Assembly: GCF_000526375.1 (NCBI RefSeq)
Contig: NZ_JAFY01000002.1
Location: 1 to 64,000, forward strand
DNA: 64,000 bases
Source: Aminiphilus circumscriptus DSM 16581
GTDB lineage: Bacteria; Synergistota; Synergistia; Synergistales; Aminiphilaceae
Direction: 5' to 3'
Shown: positions 26,478 to 35,510 of the stretch, one piece after another
Numbering within the stretch: the stretch's first letter is position 1
Layout: every line of letters begins with the position of its first letter
Translations under genes and position numbers: made by a program
The notes under the pieces: model-generated
Databases searched by the model: none
What the model was told of the DNA's origin: nothing
Seen by the model: the letters and a program-made list of their open reading frames with translations, nothing else

Positions 26478-27608
26478 ATGACGAACGTGTGGAACAACCC
26501 AAACGGACACGAAAAACGCTTCCACCGCCATGAGAGAGGAAACGGCACCGCCGGAGACACTCTTCCCGGGGCCGGGGCAAGAAGCGAAGGCGAATCCCTG
26601 CGCACGGGACCGGGCGGTGCCGACGGAACGGCACTCCTTTCCGTGGAGAACCTGGCGGTTTCCTTCCGCACGGCCCGCGGAACGAGCCGCGCCGTGGACG
26701 GGGTAAGTTTCTCCATCCGCCCCCGGGAGATCTACGCTCTGGTGGGCGAATCGGGATGCGGCAAATCGAGCACCGCCCAGGCCGTCATGGGTCTTCTCTC
26801 GGAGACGAACGCACCGGGACGGCGCATCACCGGCACGATCCGCTTCGGGGAGCGGAACCTTCTCGATCTGCCCGACCGGGAACTCTCCGCCATCCGGGGA
26901 AGCCACATCGGCATGATCTTCCAGAACCCGCTGGACTCCCTGAATCCCCTCTACACCGCGGGGTACCAGACCTGCGAGGCGGTTCTCCTGGACGGCCTCG
27001 CCAAAGCCCCCGCGATGCGGCGAGTGCTGGAACTCTTCCGGGGCGTCCGCCTGGCGGACCCGGAGCAGAAGCTCCGAAGCTATCCCCACGAACTCTCCGG
27101 CGGCATGCGCCAACGGGTGATGATCGCCATGATGCTCGCCCGGCACCCCAAACTGCTCATCGCCGACGAGCCCACCACGGCGCTGGACGTGTCGATCCAG
27201 GCCCAGATTCTCGACCTGATGCTGGAGCTGCGAAGGAGCTTCAACATGGCGATGCTCCTCATCACCCACGACTTCGGCATCGTCTCCGAGACGGCCGACC
27301 GCGTGGGTGTCATGTACGCGGGCAAGCTCGTGGAGGAAAACGAAGTCTTTGCCCTCTTCGACGCGCCCCGGCACCCCTACACGCGGATGCTCATGCGCGC
27401 TCTTCCCAGGGGGACCAAACAGGGCGGGCGGCTGGAGAGCATTCCCGGAACCCTGCCGGATCCGACGGAGCCGTACCGGGGGTGCCTCTTTTTCGAGCGC
27501 TGCCCCCTGCGCGTGGGGCGCTGTGCGACGGAGGAACCCCTCCTGCGCCGCCTCGGAGAAACCCATCGCGTGGCCTGCTGGCGCGCGGAAGAGGAGGAAC
27601 AGCCATGA
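26478..27608 (+). CDS. Dipeptide ABC transporter ATPase (DppD-like)
   Basis: This 376-residue ATPase shows Walker A GESGCGKSS, Q-loop FQNPLDSLNP, signature LSGGMRQRV, Walker B LLIADEPTTALD and switch His LLITHDFG. The C-terminal oligopeptide-family extension has three or four Cys (CLFFERCPLRVGRC), a pattern linked to iron-sulfur binding in DppD/OppD. About 50 N-terminal residues before LLSVENLAVSF are Gly/Arg-rich and unlike the family, so a later start is possible. Confidence 0.94.
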   Translation: MTNVWNNPNGHEKRFHRHERGNGTAGDTLPGAGARSEGESLRTGPGGADGTALLSVENLAVSFRTARGTSRAVDGVSFSIRPREIYALVGESGCGKSSTAQAVMGLLSETNAPGRRITGTIRFGERNLLDLPDRELSAIRGSHIGMIFQNPLDSLNPLYTAGYQTCEAVLLDGLAKAPAMRRVLELFRGVRLADPEQKLRSYPHELSGGMRQRVMIAMMLARHPKLLIADEPTTALDVSIQAQILDLMLELRRSFNMAMLLITHDFGIVSETADRVGVMYAGKLVEENEVFALFDAPRHPYTRMLMRALPRGTKQGGRLESIPGTLPDPTEPYRGCLFFERCPLRVGRCATEEPLLRRLGETHRVACWRAEEEEQP

Positions 27609-28579
27609 CCTGCGCGCACCCCCTGCTCGACGTGCGTCACCTGAAGAAACACTTCCGCGTCTCCGGCGGTTTTCTGCGGAAACCGGGCACGGTCAGGGCC
27701 GTGGACGACGTGAGCTTCCGTCTCGACGCGGGGAAGACCCTCGGCCTCGTTGGCGAGAGCGGCAGCGGCAAGACCACCGTGGCCCGGCTTGTGCTGCGCC
27801 TTCTGGCCTGCACTTCCGGGGAGATCCTCCTGGACGGAGAGAACCTGGCCACCGCTCCTTCCGGGGAGATGAAGCGCCTGCGCCGGAAGATGAGCGTGGT
27901 CTTTCAGGACCCGAACGCCTCGCTCAATCCGCGGATGACCATCCGCCGCTCCCTGGAGCGCCCTCTCCAGGTCAACGAGGAGGGTGCGGACGACCCGGAG
28001 GAGCGGATCCGGGAAGCCATCGCCCGAGTGCATCTCCGGGAGGAGGTGCTGCACCGCTACCCACACCAGCTCTCGGGAGGCCAGCAGCAGCGGGTCTGCG
28101 TGGCCCGGGCCATGCTCCTGCGCCCCAGGCTGCTCGTGCTGGACGAGCCGACCAGCGCCCTGGACATCTCCGTCCAGGCCCAGGTGCTCAATGTCCTGAC
28201 GGACCTGCAGCGCACCCTCGGCCTCGCCTATCTCTTCATCTCCCACGACCTGCACGTGGTGCGCTACGTAAGCGACCACACGGCGGTCATGTATCTGGGA
28301 AGGATCGTGGAGACCGGTCCCTCGGAAATGGTCTTCGAAAACGCACTGCATCCCTACACGCAGGGGCTCTTCTTCGCATCGCCCCCGACGTCGCCCAGAG
28401 AGCGCGGGCGCAGGCGGACCCTGCTCTCCTCCGATCCGCCGAGCCTGCTCGATCTTCCCCCGGGGTGCCGCCTCGCACCGCGGTGCCCCTACAGAACCGA
28501 CCTGTGCGACACCGAGGAACCCGCCATGAGAGAGGCCGCTCCGGGACATTTCGTGGCGTGCCACCGGATCGCGGAATGA
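27605..28579 (+). CDS. Dipeptide ABC transporter ATPase (DppF-like)
   Basis: This 324-residue second ATPase of the transporter has Walker [11 protein letters not shown]-loop [10 protein letters not shown], signature LSGGQQQRV, Walker [13 protein letters not shown] and FISHDLH. The Cys-containing tail [14 protein letters not shown] closes the protein. The ATG overlaps the dppD stop by 4 bp. Confidence 0.94.
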   Translation: MTCAHPLLDVRHLKKHFRVSGGFLRKPGTVRAVDDVSFRLDAGKTLGLVGESGSGKTTVARLVLRLLACTSGEILLDGENLATAPSGEMKRLRRKMSVVFQDPNASLNPRMTIRRSLERPLQVNEEGADDPEERIREAIARVHLREEVLHRYPHQLSGGQQQRVCVARAMLLRPRLLVLDEPTSALDISVQAQVLNVLTDLQRTLGLAYLFISHDLHVVRYVSDHTAVMYLGRIVETGPSEMVFENALHPYTQGLFFASPPTSPRERGRRRTLLSSDPPSLLDLPPGCRLAPRCPYRTDLCDTEEPAMREAAPGHFVACHRIAE

Positions 28580-28656
28580 GCAGCCTCCGGGCGGAGCGAC
28601 ACCTTGCCGCCCGGAACGGAGAGACCTTCGGACCCCGACGACAAGGAGACGATACC

Positions 28657-30270
28657 GTGTACGACCTGCTCATTCGCAACGCGACGATCTACGACGGAAC
28701 GGAAAACGAAGAGGCCCTGCACGGCGCCATCGCCATCGCGGGAGATACCATTGCCTCAGTGGGACACTGCGACGGAACGGCCCGAAGAACCCTCGACGCC
28801 GACGGCCTCGTCGCCTGTCCCGCCTTCATCGACATCCACTCCCACGCGGATCTCAACATTCTTGCCAAACCCACCGCGCCGAACTATCTGAAAATGGGGG
28901 TCGGCACCGTGGTCACCGGCCAGTGCGGCATCTCCATGGCTCCTCTCGGGACGACGGAAGAACTGTTCGCCCTCTCGAAAAACAGCACCGGCGGCGCCGT
29001 GCCGGAGGATGCGCGTTTCCGGTGGACCTGGCGCGGCTTCGGCGAGTTCTGCCGCCTCGTGGAGGAGATCCGCACCGGCGTGAACATCCTCCCCATGGTG
29101 GGACACGGCAGCGCCCGAACCGCCGTGAGTAGCTTCCGGAAGGAACCTCTCGGCGGGGAGGACATCGCCCGCCTGGTGAACCTGCTCGACGACGCGCTCC
29201 GGGAAGGCGCATGGGGCGTCTCCACGGGGCTGTTCTATCCTCCTGGGTGTTTCTCTTCCGAGGCGGAGATGGACGCCGTCTTCCGCCTTCTGGGGCGGAG
29301 AAAGGCGCTCCACGCCACCCACATGCGCGACGAGAGCGACTTCGTGGTGGAGTGCGTGGCGGAGAACATCGCCCTGGCGCGACGCTGGGGCTTTCCGCTC
29401 CAGATCTCGCACCACAAGGCGTCGGGCCGGAAAAACCGGGGGAAGGTCCGCACCACCATGGAGATGCTCCGTCGCGCCAGGGACGAAGGCCTGGACGTCG
29501 CCTGGGACGCCTATCCCTACCATGCCAGCTCCACGGGAATCACCATCTGTCTTCCCGACAGGGCTCTGGAGGGGGGCAAGGAGGCGATGCTCGCCCGGCT
29601 CCGCGATCCCGACACGCGAACCGCGCTGCGGCGGGAGATGCTGGAGAATCCGCACAGCATCTTTCCCCGGGAGTCGCCGCCGGAGTCGATCATGATCGCC
29701 AACTGCCCCGCCCTCCCCCGCGACCAGGGGCGCATGCTGAGCGACATTCTCGGAAACGGGTCTCCCGAAGAACGGACGGAACGTTTCTTCGACTGGCTTC
29801 TCGCCTGCGGCGGCGACGCCCGGGCCATCTTCTTCGCCATGGACGAGGAGGACGTGGCATACGTCATCTCCCGGCCCGGAACGATCATCGGCTCGGACTC
29901 ACGGATCGCCGATCCGGCGGACGACGGCGCGCCCCATCCCCGGGTCTTCGGCACCTTTCCCCGTTTTCTGCGCCATTTCGTCCTGGAGAGAAACCTTCTG
30001 TCCCTCGGGGAGGGAATCCACCGCATCACGGGTCTTCCCGCCAAGAGGCTCGGCCTGCGGGACCGGGGCGTTCTTCGCCCTGGAGCCAGGGCGGATATCG
30101 TGCTCTTCGATCCCTCCCGCCTCGACGGGGGCCCCGGATTCGGTGAGCCCCCCCGCTTCGCCGAAGGGATCGTCCATCTCTTCGTGAACGGGGTCGCCGC
30201 CGTGGAGGAAGGGCGCCTCACCTCCAGCCGCTCCGGCCGGGTCTGCCTGAAGACATCCACAGGGACGTGA
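28657..30270 (+). CDS. N-acyl-D-amino-acid deacylase (D-aminoacylase)
   Basis: This 537-residue amidohydrolase begins with the beta-sandwich YDLLIRNATIYDGTENE and the metal motif FIDIHSHADLN. GQCGISMAP, ATHMRDES, ISHHKASG and GSDSRIADPADDGAPHPR match D-aminoacylases. The enzyme releases D-amino acids from N-acyl forms. GTG 28657 is chosen for its AAGGAG site 8 bp upstream; an ATG at 28576 overlapping the ATPase stop is possible but adds an unlikely 27 residues. It lies between the dipeptide transporter and alanine racemase. Confidence 0.92.
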   Translation: MYDLLIRNATIYDGTENEEALHGAIAIAGDTIASVGHCDGTARRTLDADGLVACPAFIDIHSHADLNILAKPTAPNYLKMGVGTVVTGQCGISMAPLGTTEELFALSKNSTGGAVPEDARFRWTWRGFGEFCRLVEEIRTGVNILPMVGHGSARTAVSSFRKEPLGGEDIARLVNLLDDALREGAWGVSTGLFYPPGCFSSEAEMDAVFRLLGRRKALHATHMRDESDFVVECVAENIALARRWGFPLQISHHKASGRKNRGKVRTTMEMLRRARDEGLDVAWDAYPYHASSTGITICLPDRALEGGKEAMLARLRDPDTRTALRREMLENPHSIFPRESPPESIMIANCPALPRDQGRMLSDILGNGSPEERTERFFDWLLACGGDARAIFFAMDEEDVAYVISRPGTIIGSDSRIADPADDGAPHPRVFGTFPRFLRHFVLERNLLSLGEGIHRITGLPAKRLGLRDRGVLRPGARADIVLFDPSRLDGGPGFGEPPRFAEGIVHLFVNGVAAVEEGRLTSSRSGRVCLKTSTGT

Positions 30271-30568
30271 TCTTCGAACCGCCTCCCATCCTCCGGCACG
30301 CCCCCCCGGAGCTGCACACCGCTTCCGGAACGGGCCGCTCGGAGGGGAAAAACCGCGTTTCGTTCACCGAGCCCGGAACCGCTCTCACCCGACCGAGCCA
30401 GGTTTCACCGCGGACCGGGCGTCCCGCCGGATCATTCCGTGTGCTTCTCCGGAAGCGGCTAAAATCGGCACGGTACCCGCGAAAGAAGACCGGGTTGTAC
30501 AATTTGGACGGACAGACAACACATCTTGCACCGAAGGACATTTTCCTGCCGAGGAGGCATGTTCCCCC

Positions 30569-31714
30569 ATGGAGAGCCGGTTTCAGACAGATCACGATAT
30601 CCAGCGCTTCCACCCCACCCGCATGGAAATCTCCCTCTCCAGCCTGAGACGAAACTACGCGACCGTCCGCGAACTCCTGCCCCCGCAGTGTGACATCATG
30701 GCCGTGGTGAAGGGCGACGGCTACGGGCTGGGCATGCATCCCGCGGCGGAGGCTTTTTTCGGCGAGGGGTGCCGTCGCTTCGCCGTGGCCACGATCGATG
30801 AAGGGCTCTCGCTCCGGGCGGCGTTGCGAGACGTGGAGATTCTTCTCCTGGGAATTCCTCCCGTCTCCGCCACCGAGGCGGTGGTGCGACAGAACCTGTG
30901 CGCCACCTGCGGCGACATGGCCTTCGCCTCGGCCCTGCGCGACGCGGCGAGGGCGGTGGGCAGGCGGGGACGGATCCATCTGAAGGTGGACACCGGCCTC
31001 GGGCGGATCGGCTTTTTTCCGGACGAACTCGTCGAGGCGGCCCGAACGATCCTCTCCTGGGGCGACCTGGAAATCGCCGGAATCTATACCCACTTCGCCA
31101 CCGCCGACGAGGAGAATCTGGACTACACGCGGGCGCAGTACCGGCGTTTTGCGGAGAGCATCAAGGACCTGGAGCGCAACGGCATCTCCCTTCCACTGCG
31201 GCACGCCTGCAACAGCGCGGGGCTCATCAACGTCCCCGAGGCACATCTCGACGCGGTGCGCGCGGGGCTTCTCCTCTACGGCTACCGGAGCGGCTTCGAA
31301 AACCGTGTTGTTCCCAAGGCGCCCGCCGTCACGGTGAAGAGCGCCCTCGCATCCGTCCGGACCCTTCCACCGGGGCATCCCGTGGGATACGGCCTGCGCT
31401 ACGTCACCAGGGGCACCCAGCGGCTCGGCATCATCCCCATGGGCTTCCACGACGGCCTGGTGCGCTCCATGAAGAACACCCAGTTTCTCCTCCGGGGACA
31501 CCGCGTCACGGCGGTGGGCGCCATCTGCATGGACTCCGTCACCGTGGACCTCACCTCCCTTCCGGACGCCGCCGTGGGAGACGAGGTAGTCTTCATCGGT
31601 CGCCAGGGGGACGAGGAAATCACCGCCCAGGAAGTGGCGGACCGTCTGGACACCATCGTCGCTCAGGTTTTTTCCTTCTTTTCTCCCCGGGTGAAGCGCA
31701 TCTACCTCGACTGA
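30569..31714 (+). CDS. Alanine racemase-family enzyme
   Basis: This 381-residue fold-III PLP enzyme has its catalytic Lys in MAVVKGDGYGLG (most Alr proteins have VKADAYGHG). It also has HLKVDTGLGRIGF, HACNSAGLI, RAGLLLYGY and GAICMDSVTVDL with the usual CMD motif. It interconverts L- and D-alanine, or possibly serine given the altered lysine loop. The preceding 298 bp (30271-30568) hold no gene and no clear terminator. Confidence 0.88.
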   Translation: MESRFQTDHDIQRFHPTRMEISLSSLRRNYATVRELLPPQCDIMAVVKGDGYGLGMHPAAEAFFGEGCRRFAVATIDEGLSLRAALRDVEILLLGIPPVSATEAVVRQNLCATCGDMAFASALRDAARAVGRRGRIHLKVDTGLGRIGFFPDELVEAARTILSWGDLEIAGIYTHFATADEENLDYTRAQYRRFAESIKDLERNGISLPLRHACNSAGLINVPEAHLDAVRAGLLLYGYRSGFENRVVPKAPAVTVKSALASVRTLPPGHPVGYGLRYVTRGTQRLGIIPMGFHDGLVRSMKNTQFLLRGHRVTAVGAICMDSVTVDLTSLPDAAVGDEVVFIGRQGDEEITAQEVADRLDTIVAQVFSFFSPRVKRIYLD

Positions 31715-32360
31715 GGCTCCCCACGGGCACCTTTGCTCCGGTACACCCGCACCACCGGAATCCGTGACGAGGCGGGCGCTTTCTTCGGAAAACGCGCCCG
31801 CCTCTCCCTCTTCCGGCAACGCGCTCCCGCCCAATGCGTCCTCATTGCCATCGCCATGCCGCACCCTTTGCGAGCATAAGCGCCGATGCGCACTGAGCCA
31901 TCGTTTCTTCCGTGGCTTCGTCCTCCGAAACCGGACTTCCCCGGCAGATGCCTGTTCACGCACCAAGAACCGCCGCGATTCCTCCATCGTCATGAAGATT
32001 TATGAAGACGTCGCCCCTGTTCGTCATGGGTGCCCTTTTCTCGTCCCGCTCAGGGGCAATAAGATCAGTGCCCTGTTACACCAAGGCACACATTCCTAGT
32101 CTCCGCCATGTGCTCCTTTGCTATAATCGAAGCCACCTCTACGTGAAAGCCATAGATGAAATGAAACGAAACGTGACGTACAAGGAGTTTTCCCAGAAAG
32201 GCAGGAAGCTCTTCGGGCACATCACCCGAAGGTCTTGAAACGCGAGGGAACGTGAAAGGAGTTTTTCCAGAGCCTGCGCGTCGTTCTGCCCCTGCGGCGG
32301 GGCCCAAAGGGATGCGCGCCGGACGCACCTGCCGCGCCTCGGCATGGAGGAGGAATTTTT
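31715..32360 (+). promoter_or_regulatory. Intergenic region with extended -10 promoter before addB
   Basis: No recognised gene occupies these 646 bases. An extended -10 box, TGCTATAAT (32119-32127), faces addB. A 25-codon ORF from ATG 32161 (MKRNVTYKEFSQKGRKLF) follows it, without family similarity; it may be a leader peptide or chance. The purine-rich GGAGGAGGA at 32347-32354 is the likely ribosome site for addB. Confidence 0.45.
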
Positions 32361-35300
32361 CTGTCCCTGACTATTTCCACCTACTACAGCCTTGCGGAAC
32401 TGCGGGAAGGGCTCGCCCGGCACGAGGCGGCGCACACGAGCGCACCGCCGGTCTTTCTGGTGCCTTCCTCGGAGGATCGGGCGCTGCTCCGGGCGCTGCT
32501 TCCCGAACCCGCGACGCTTTCTCGGGAGCGACCTCGGGTTTGGCTCTGGAACGACCTCTACCGCGAGGCGGCGGACCTGCTCGCCCCGCAGGAGATCCTG
32601 CGGCGGCAGATCGATCCTCCGGACCACCACCTCATCCTCCTCCGGCTGGTGGCGGAGGAACGCCGCACCGCCGCGGAAACGTTGCTCCCGCCGTTGCGGC
32701 ACCGCGGTTTCGTGACGATCCTGGGCGAACAGGTCCGAGAGCTGCTGCGGGAGGATGTCTCCCCCCGGGACCTGGCGCTCTCCCTGGGATGCGGAGATGC
32801 CTGCGGCACCTCCACCGCAGCGGCGGAAGCGCCCGCTCCTCCTTCCTGTCCGAAGGACGACCCGGCGGCGGCCCTCCTCTGCCACCTCTACCACCGCTAC
32901 CTGGACTACCTGGAGCGCCAGGGGCTCGCGGACAGTGCCGCCGTGCCCTCCCTGACGCGGGATCTTCTGGCGCGCCTCCGCACCGCGCCCGCTCCGGCGG
33001 GGGAGCTGGTGCTCGTGGGCTTTCTCTCCTTCACCTCCGCCCAGTTGAATCTGATCCGGGAGCTCGCGGCGATCCTTCCGGTGACGCTCTTTCAGCCCGA
33101 TCCCCGCCTCGACGGCGTCTACGACGCCCGGGAACAGCTTCGGGCCGCAGTCAGGGTTGGCGCGGCTCCGTCAGGCATCGAAATCGTTTCCGACGCCTCC
33201 GGCGGCGCGGGCACCGCGCCCCAGCGGTGCCTCGAACTTCCCGTTCCCGACGTCTCCCGCCAGGCGGACCAACTGGCCCGGGAATTACTGCTCTGGCGGG
33301 AGGGGATGGGGCGCCTCGCCCCGCTGGGAACCTTTCCAGGTTGGGGAGCACTGGCCCTCCTGGCGACGGAATCCGACGCGCCGCTCTTCACCTGGGCTTT
33401 CCGGCGCTACCGCATTCCCTTCGTCCGCGCCGAAGGCGAATCCGCCGCGGCGTCACCCCTGGGATATCTCCCCAGGGCGATCTACGGCGCCTTCCGCGAA
33501 AACTGGCCCCCCATAAAGACGGCGCATCTTCTGGCCTCTCCCTGCCTGCTCGGCACGCTGCACACCCAGGAGTTTTTCCTCCGCGCCGCGAGCAGCCCAA
33601 AAGAGCGGGGAGAGAAGCTGGTGCGGCATTGCCTGGGGCGCCTTGCCCACCGGCACGAAGACGGCGAGGCGATCTTCGAGGCCCTCCTGGCCTTCTGCCG
33701 CCGCATCGAGGAGGGGGACACCCCGCGGGGCCTTCTGGAGGCACTGCGCCTTCTCGCCGCGGGACCTCCCTCGTGGCTCTCCCGCCTCGCCGCTTTCGCC
33801 GAGGACGACCCAGGCCTGGATGAATCGGTGCGCCTGCTCGCGGGATCCCTCGCGGAACTGGAGCGGAAGTGTCTCTTCCTGGACGAACTCACCCCCTCCC
33901 TCGGCGAGGCCGGAGAGGTGCGGCTCCGCGGCGGAGACGCCCTGGCCTTTCTCGCCGAATGGGCGGAGAACGCCACCACCTCGCCTCCTCTCGGCACCGC
34001 GGAGAGCCTGCGGCTGTACGACCGGCAGCCCCCGGTCCTCGCGGGAGCGCCGGTGTGGATTCTCGCGGACGTCACGGCGGCCGCCTGGCCAGGGACGCTC
34101 CGGCAGGCCCCCTTGGCGGGGGAGGCGCTCCGGGAGCGGGTGAACGAGACCCCCCGCGCGAGGGGCGGGGCGATGCATCTTCCGCTGCTTGCGGAGCGCC
34201 GGTTGGCGCGGCAGGCCCTCTTCAGCCGCATGACCGCCCTTGGAGAACGCGCGACGATCTTTTTGCGCCCTCTTGCGGACGACAAGGGACGCCCCCTCGC
34301 ACCGTCGCCCTTCGTGCAGCACCTCCGGGAGGATCCCCGGTGGCGCTTCGTCGAGCCTGCCCCGCCGTGCGAGACGTCCCGCGAGGGCGGTGACGACGAC
34401 CGGGACGAACCACGCGATGCACGCTCCCGGGAGACAAAAACACTTCCGCCGGGGGGCTTTCTGCCGGTGGAGACGGAAATGTGCTTCTTCCCCGCGGAGA
34501 TCCGCCGGAACGCCCCTCCCTTGTCTCGAAAGCCCTTTCCCCGGGTGGCAACCTTGGGCGTGACTCCGGAGGCGGAACAGGCTCCCTGCGCCACCGCTTC
34601 TCTGAGCGATCTGGACATTTTCGTCTCCTGCCCCTTCCGCTACTGGTGCACCCGGGTATTGCGCCTGGAGGAGCCCCCCCGGGAGCTCTTCGACAGCGCC
34701 GCGGCGGGACAGGCCCTCCACACGCTCTGGCAGCGGGTGTGGCAGCGCCTCGCCGAGGAGGAGCGCTTCGCCGAGGCGGGAAATCCCCTGTTCTTCCGGG
34801 CCCTCGCGGAGGAGGAGTGGCACCGCCTCTTTCCGGAAGAGGGCGAAGGAACTCCCTCCCCGGAGGCGCTCTATCCCCAGCTCGTGCGCGATCCCCGCCT
34901 CGCCGCCGCCGCGGCGCGCCTGCACCGTCAGGTCCTCGCCCTGGCGGACGCCCAGGCCGCCACGGAGGCACGCCTCGTCGAGGCGAAGATCCGCCGCCTT
35001 GGCGTTCGCCTGGAGGTGCCCTGCCCGGACCTGACGATTCAGGGCGTCCTCTTCCGGGGGCGGTGCGACCGCATGGATCTTCTCGACGCGGGAACGGTGA
35101 TTCTGGATTACAAGCTCGGCGGGGCCGCGCGCCTGCGGTCGCGTCTCCAGACCGCCGCCTACGCGGTGGCCTTCGGCCTCGATTCCTGCGGCGGCTTCGG
35201 CTTTCTGGGACACGGCGACGGCGCGACAGCGGGAGTTTTCGCGCCGGAGGTGAAGTGGAGCTACACGGGCAAGAGGGCGACGAAGCGGGACACCACGCCC

Positions 35301-35510
35301 GAGGCGCGCATGGAGGAGGCCCGCCATGCCCTCGAGGGCATGGCGACGAGCCTGAAGGAAGGGCGCTTCGAGGCGGACTACGAGAGCGACCTCTGCCCAG
35401 GCTGCTCTTTCCGGGGACTCTGCCGGAGGAGCGAGTACCGGGGCGAGGGACGCGGCGAGGAACCGGACGGACCGGAGGACTTCCCCGGAGACGGAGCGGA
35501 CGATGCATAA
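32361..35510 (+). CDS. addB: AddB-type helicase-nuclease subunit
   Basis: This roughly 1,049-residue protein is paired with AddA for processing DNA double-strand breaks. The C-terminal RecB-type nuclease has IQGVLFRGRCDRMDLL and ILDYKLGG. Four cysteines frame it (SCPFRYWC near 757; CPGCSFRGLC near 1,012), as in the AddB iron-sulfur domain. No Walker A is seen at the N-terminus. The first ATG/GTG/TTG is GTG 32460, which would cut the first beta strand (VFLVPS). In-frame CTG 32361 lies 7 bp after GGAGGAGG, so I extend to it; ATT 32355 is also possible. Confidence 0.82.
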   Translation: MSLTISTYYSLAELREGLARHEAAHTSAPPVFLVPSSEDRALLRALLPEPATLSRERPRVWLWNDLYREAADLLAPQEILRRQIDPPDHHLILLRLVAEERRTAAETLLPPLRHRGFVTILGEQVRELLREDVSPRDLALSLGCGDACGTSTAAAEAPAPPSCPKDDPAAALLCHLYHRYLDYLERQGLADSAAVPSLTRDLLARLRTAPAPAGELVLVGFLSFTSAQLNLIRELAAILPVTLFQPDPRLDGVYDAREQLRAAVRVGAAPSGIEIVSDASGGAGTAPQRCLELPVPDVSRQADQLARELLLWREGMGRLAPLGTFPGWGALALLATESDAPLFTWAFRRYRIPFVRAEGESAAASPLGYLPRAIYGAFRENWPPIKTAHLLASPCLLGTLHTQEFFLRAASSPKERGEKLVRHCLGRLAHRHEDGEAIFEALLAFCRRIEEGDTPRGLLEALRLLAAGPPSWLSRLAAFAEDDPGLDESVRLLAGSLAELERKCLFLDELTPSLGEAGEVRLRGGDALAFLAEWAENATTSPPLGTAESLRLYDRQPPVLAGAPVWILADVTAAAWPGTLRQAPLAGEALRERVNETPRARGGAMHLPLLAERRLARQALFSRMTALGERATIFLRPLADDKGRPLAPSPFVQHLREDPRWRFVEPAPPCETSREGGDDDRDEPRDARSRETKTLPPGGFLPVETEMCFFPAEIRRNAPPLSRKPFPRVATLGVTPEAEQAPCATASLSDLDIFVSCPFRYWCTRVLRLEEPPRELFDSAAAGQALHTLWQRVWQRLAEEERFAEAGNPLFFRALAEEEWHRLFPEEGEGTPSPEALYPQLVRDPRLAAAAARLHRQVLALADAQAATEARLVEAKIRRLGVRLEVPCPDLTIQGVLFRGRCDRMDLLDAGTVILDYKLGGAARLRSRLQTAAYAVAFGLDSCGGFGFLGHGDGATAGVFAPEVKWSYTGKRATKRDTTPEARMEEARHALEGMATSLKEGRFEADYESDLCPGCSFRGLCRRSEYRGEGRGEEPDGPEDFPGDGADDA

